Shown one piece after another: positions 13,341-14,719 of a stretch of DNA of 14,719 bases (its first letter is position 1; each line of letters starts with the position of its first letter). Made by a program: the position numbers and the translations under genes. The notes under the pieces are model-generated. The model did no database searches. It saw nothing but the letters and a program-made list of their open reading frames with translations, and was not told the DNA's origin. The stretch is from Spirochaetaceae bacterium (GTDB lineage: Bacteria; Spirochaetota; Spirochaetia; Treponematales; Breznakiellaceae): contig JAISCO010000425.1 of the NCBI GenBank assembly GCA_031265535.1, positions 1 to 14,719 on the forward strand, given 5' to 3'.

Positions 13341-14718
13341 TTTTTTCAATGCCAAATTTACGCAATTTTGCGTGAAGGTTTCCGGGATAAATCCCGATAG
13401 CTTCCGCGGTACGCGACATAACATAATCATTTTTTTTCAATTGATATTCCAGATAACGTTTTTCAAACAATTCTTTTGCCAGACTGTATGATGATTCCAG
13501 TATATCATTGTCAAGCGGATTTTGACAAGAGATTGTATCATCGTTTTTATTTTGTGGTTTTCCGCCATTGTTCGGAAAAAATAGATTTATCAGGGCGTCG
13601 CGTCCTATATTATCATCATCGCAAAGAACGGCAATACGCTCCGCTAAATTTTTTAATTCACGTACATTGCCGGGCCAGGGATATTCTTTAAGGTAAGCGC
13701 GAGCGTCATCGTCGAATGTAAAAGTGCGCGCGCCTGCTTCGCGTAAAAAATGATGCAGCAAAGGCTCAATATCGCTTTGGCGTTCCCGTAACGCGCTCAT
13801 GTGTACCGGTATAACATTTAAGCGGAAAAATAAGTCCTGTCGGAACAAACCTTTACTACAAGCGTCTTCAAGATTTTTATTGGTGGCGCTGACTATGCGC
13901 ACGTCAACAGGGATACTTTTTTCACCGCCCACACGTTCTATCTTTTGTTCCTGAATCGCGCGAAGAACTTTCGCCTGGGCGTTAAGCGACATATCGCCTA
14001 TTTCATCAAGGAAAAGAGTGCCGCCGGACGCCAATTCAAAACGCCCGCGGCGTCTGGACGCCGCGTCTGTGAACGCGCCTTTTTCGTGGCCAAACAACTC
14101 ACTTTCGATCAGATTGTCGGGTATCGCGGCGCAGTTTACTTCCACAAACGCCGCGTTTGCGCGTGAAGACAGTTTATGTACGGCGCGGGCCACCAGTTCT
14201 TTACCGCTGCCGTTTTCTCCGGTTATCAGTATACGGGCGTTGCTGGCCGCCGCCTGTTTAATCAGATTGCGTATCTGTTCTATTTGGGGACTATCACCAA
14301 TTAATTCATTACCCATATTCGCGTTTCGTTTGAGCGCCGCATTTTCTTCACGAAGATTTATAAGCGAAAGCGCGTTTCTGCAAACGGTCAACAGTTTGTC
14401 GATTGAAAGCGGCTTTTCAAGATAATCGAAAGCGCCTAACTTTACCGCTTTGACAGCCGTATCAATATTGGCGTGCCCGGAAATTACTATTACTTCAGTC
14501 CCCGGCCAAAGCGAGCGTATCTTTTCAAGGGCTTCTATGCCGCCCATTTTTGGAAGCAGCACATCAAGTATGACAATGGATATTTCATTCCGCGATAATA
14601 ATTCCATGCCCGAAACAGCGTCTTCCGCCATGAATGTGGTATAACCCTCGTCTTCCATGATTTCAGCCATAGCCGTCCGTATCGCCCGCTCGTCATCTAT
14701 CACTAAAATATTATGCAT
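13333..14718 (-). CDS. Sigma-54-dependent response regulator, NtrC family
   Basis: A complete-looking 461-residue regulator with three parts. The receiver (1-120) has the acidic pair D8/D9, phosphoacceptor D52 and K102. The AAA+ domain (about 139-380) has Walker A GENGSGKE (167-174), Walker B GGTLFLDEIGD (232-242) and an ELFGHEKGAFTDA loop. The usual loop motif is GAFTGA; here the second G is D218, a variant also seen in some family members. A Fis-type helix-turn-helix lies at about 433-455. Phosphorylation by a partner kinase should promote ring formation and open-complex formation at sigma-54 promoters. The ATG lies at the window edge, so an earlier start cannot be excluded. Neither the kinase nor target genes are visible. 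Confidence 0.92.
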   Translation of the reverse strand: MHNILVIDDERAIRTAMAEIMEDEGYTTFMAEDAVSGMELLSRNEISIVILDVLLPKMGGIEALEKIRSLWPGTEVIVISGHANIDTAVKAVKLGAFDYLEKPLSIDKLLTVCRNALSLINLREENAALKRNANMGNELIGDSPQIEQIRNLIKQAAASNARILITGENGSGKELVARAVHKLSSRANAAFVEVNCAAIPDNLIESELFGHEKGAFTDAASRRRGRFELASGGTLFLDEIGDMSLNAQAKVLRAIQEQKIERVGGEKSIPVDVRIVSATNKNLEDACSKGLFRQDLFFRLNVIPVHMSALRERQSDIEPLLHHFLREAGARTFTFDDDARAYLKEYPWPGNVRELKNLAERIAVLCDDDNIGRDALINLFFPNNGGKPQNKNDDTISCQNPLDNDILESSYSLAKELFEKRYLEYQLKKNDYVMSRTAEAIGIYPGNLHAKLRKFGIEKKL

Positions 14719-14719
14719 A

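Overview
The window looks like chromosomal DNA from a spirochaete, most likely a Treponema of the gut-symbiont kind. This is inferred from the mix of genes: lipoproteins with loose spirochaete-type lipoboxes, a lexA-holA-xseB replication/repair cluster downstream of an NtrC-type regulator, a siroheme/ferredoxin redox protein, and long poly-G/C tracts like those used for phase variation in treponemes. No rRNA, tRNA, transposase, phage gene or CRISPR array was found.

Left part (1-4154). A siroheme-type sulfite/nitrite reductase-like iron-sulfur protein (29-913) converges on a probable outer-membrane beta-barrel gene (2605-974, minus strand) whose N-terminus carries nine copies of a 7-residue repeat. 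A 385-bp gap rich in degenerate heptamer repeats separates it from a divergent exported endonuclease/exonuclease/phosphatase-family lipoprotein (2991-4154).

Middle (4155-7263). A consensus promoter and a foldable leader precede a tightly coupled three-gene ABC importer of the iron-siderophore/haem/cobalamin type: binding protein, permease and ATPase. The junctions are TAGTG and ATGA overlaps.

Accessory surface-protein region (7264-11419). A large lipoprotein gene (9341-7491, minus) has a near-leaderless promoter and a C15 tract at its 3' end. That tract puts a coding-looking 29-residue acidic tail out of frame, so it is a candidate phase switch. Upstream lie a heptamer microsatellite, a cluster of GC-rich hairpins, a small ORF interrupted by a C14 tract, and a duplicated-domain lipoprotein (10209-11006). 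A long inverted repeat and a 33-bp tandem array follow.

Right part (11420-14719). On the minus strand lie a sigma-54 response regulator, lexA, holA and xseB, closely spaced and in that order. This is core genome. It is marked by a 9-bp tandem array that supplies the regulator's stop codon and by the 33-bp array that runs into the end of xseB.

No fully formed unknown system such as a defence or biosynthetic cluster is visible. The strongest unusual signal is the concentration of length-variable repeats (homopolymers and 7-, 9-, 21- and 33-bp units) in or next to genes for cell-envelope proteins.
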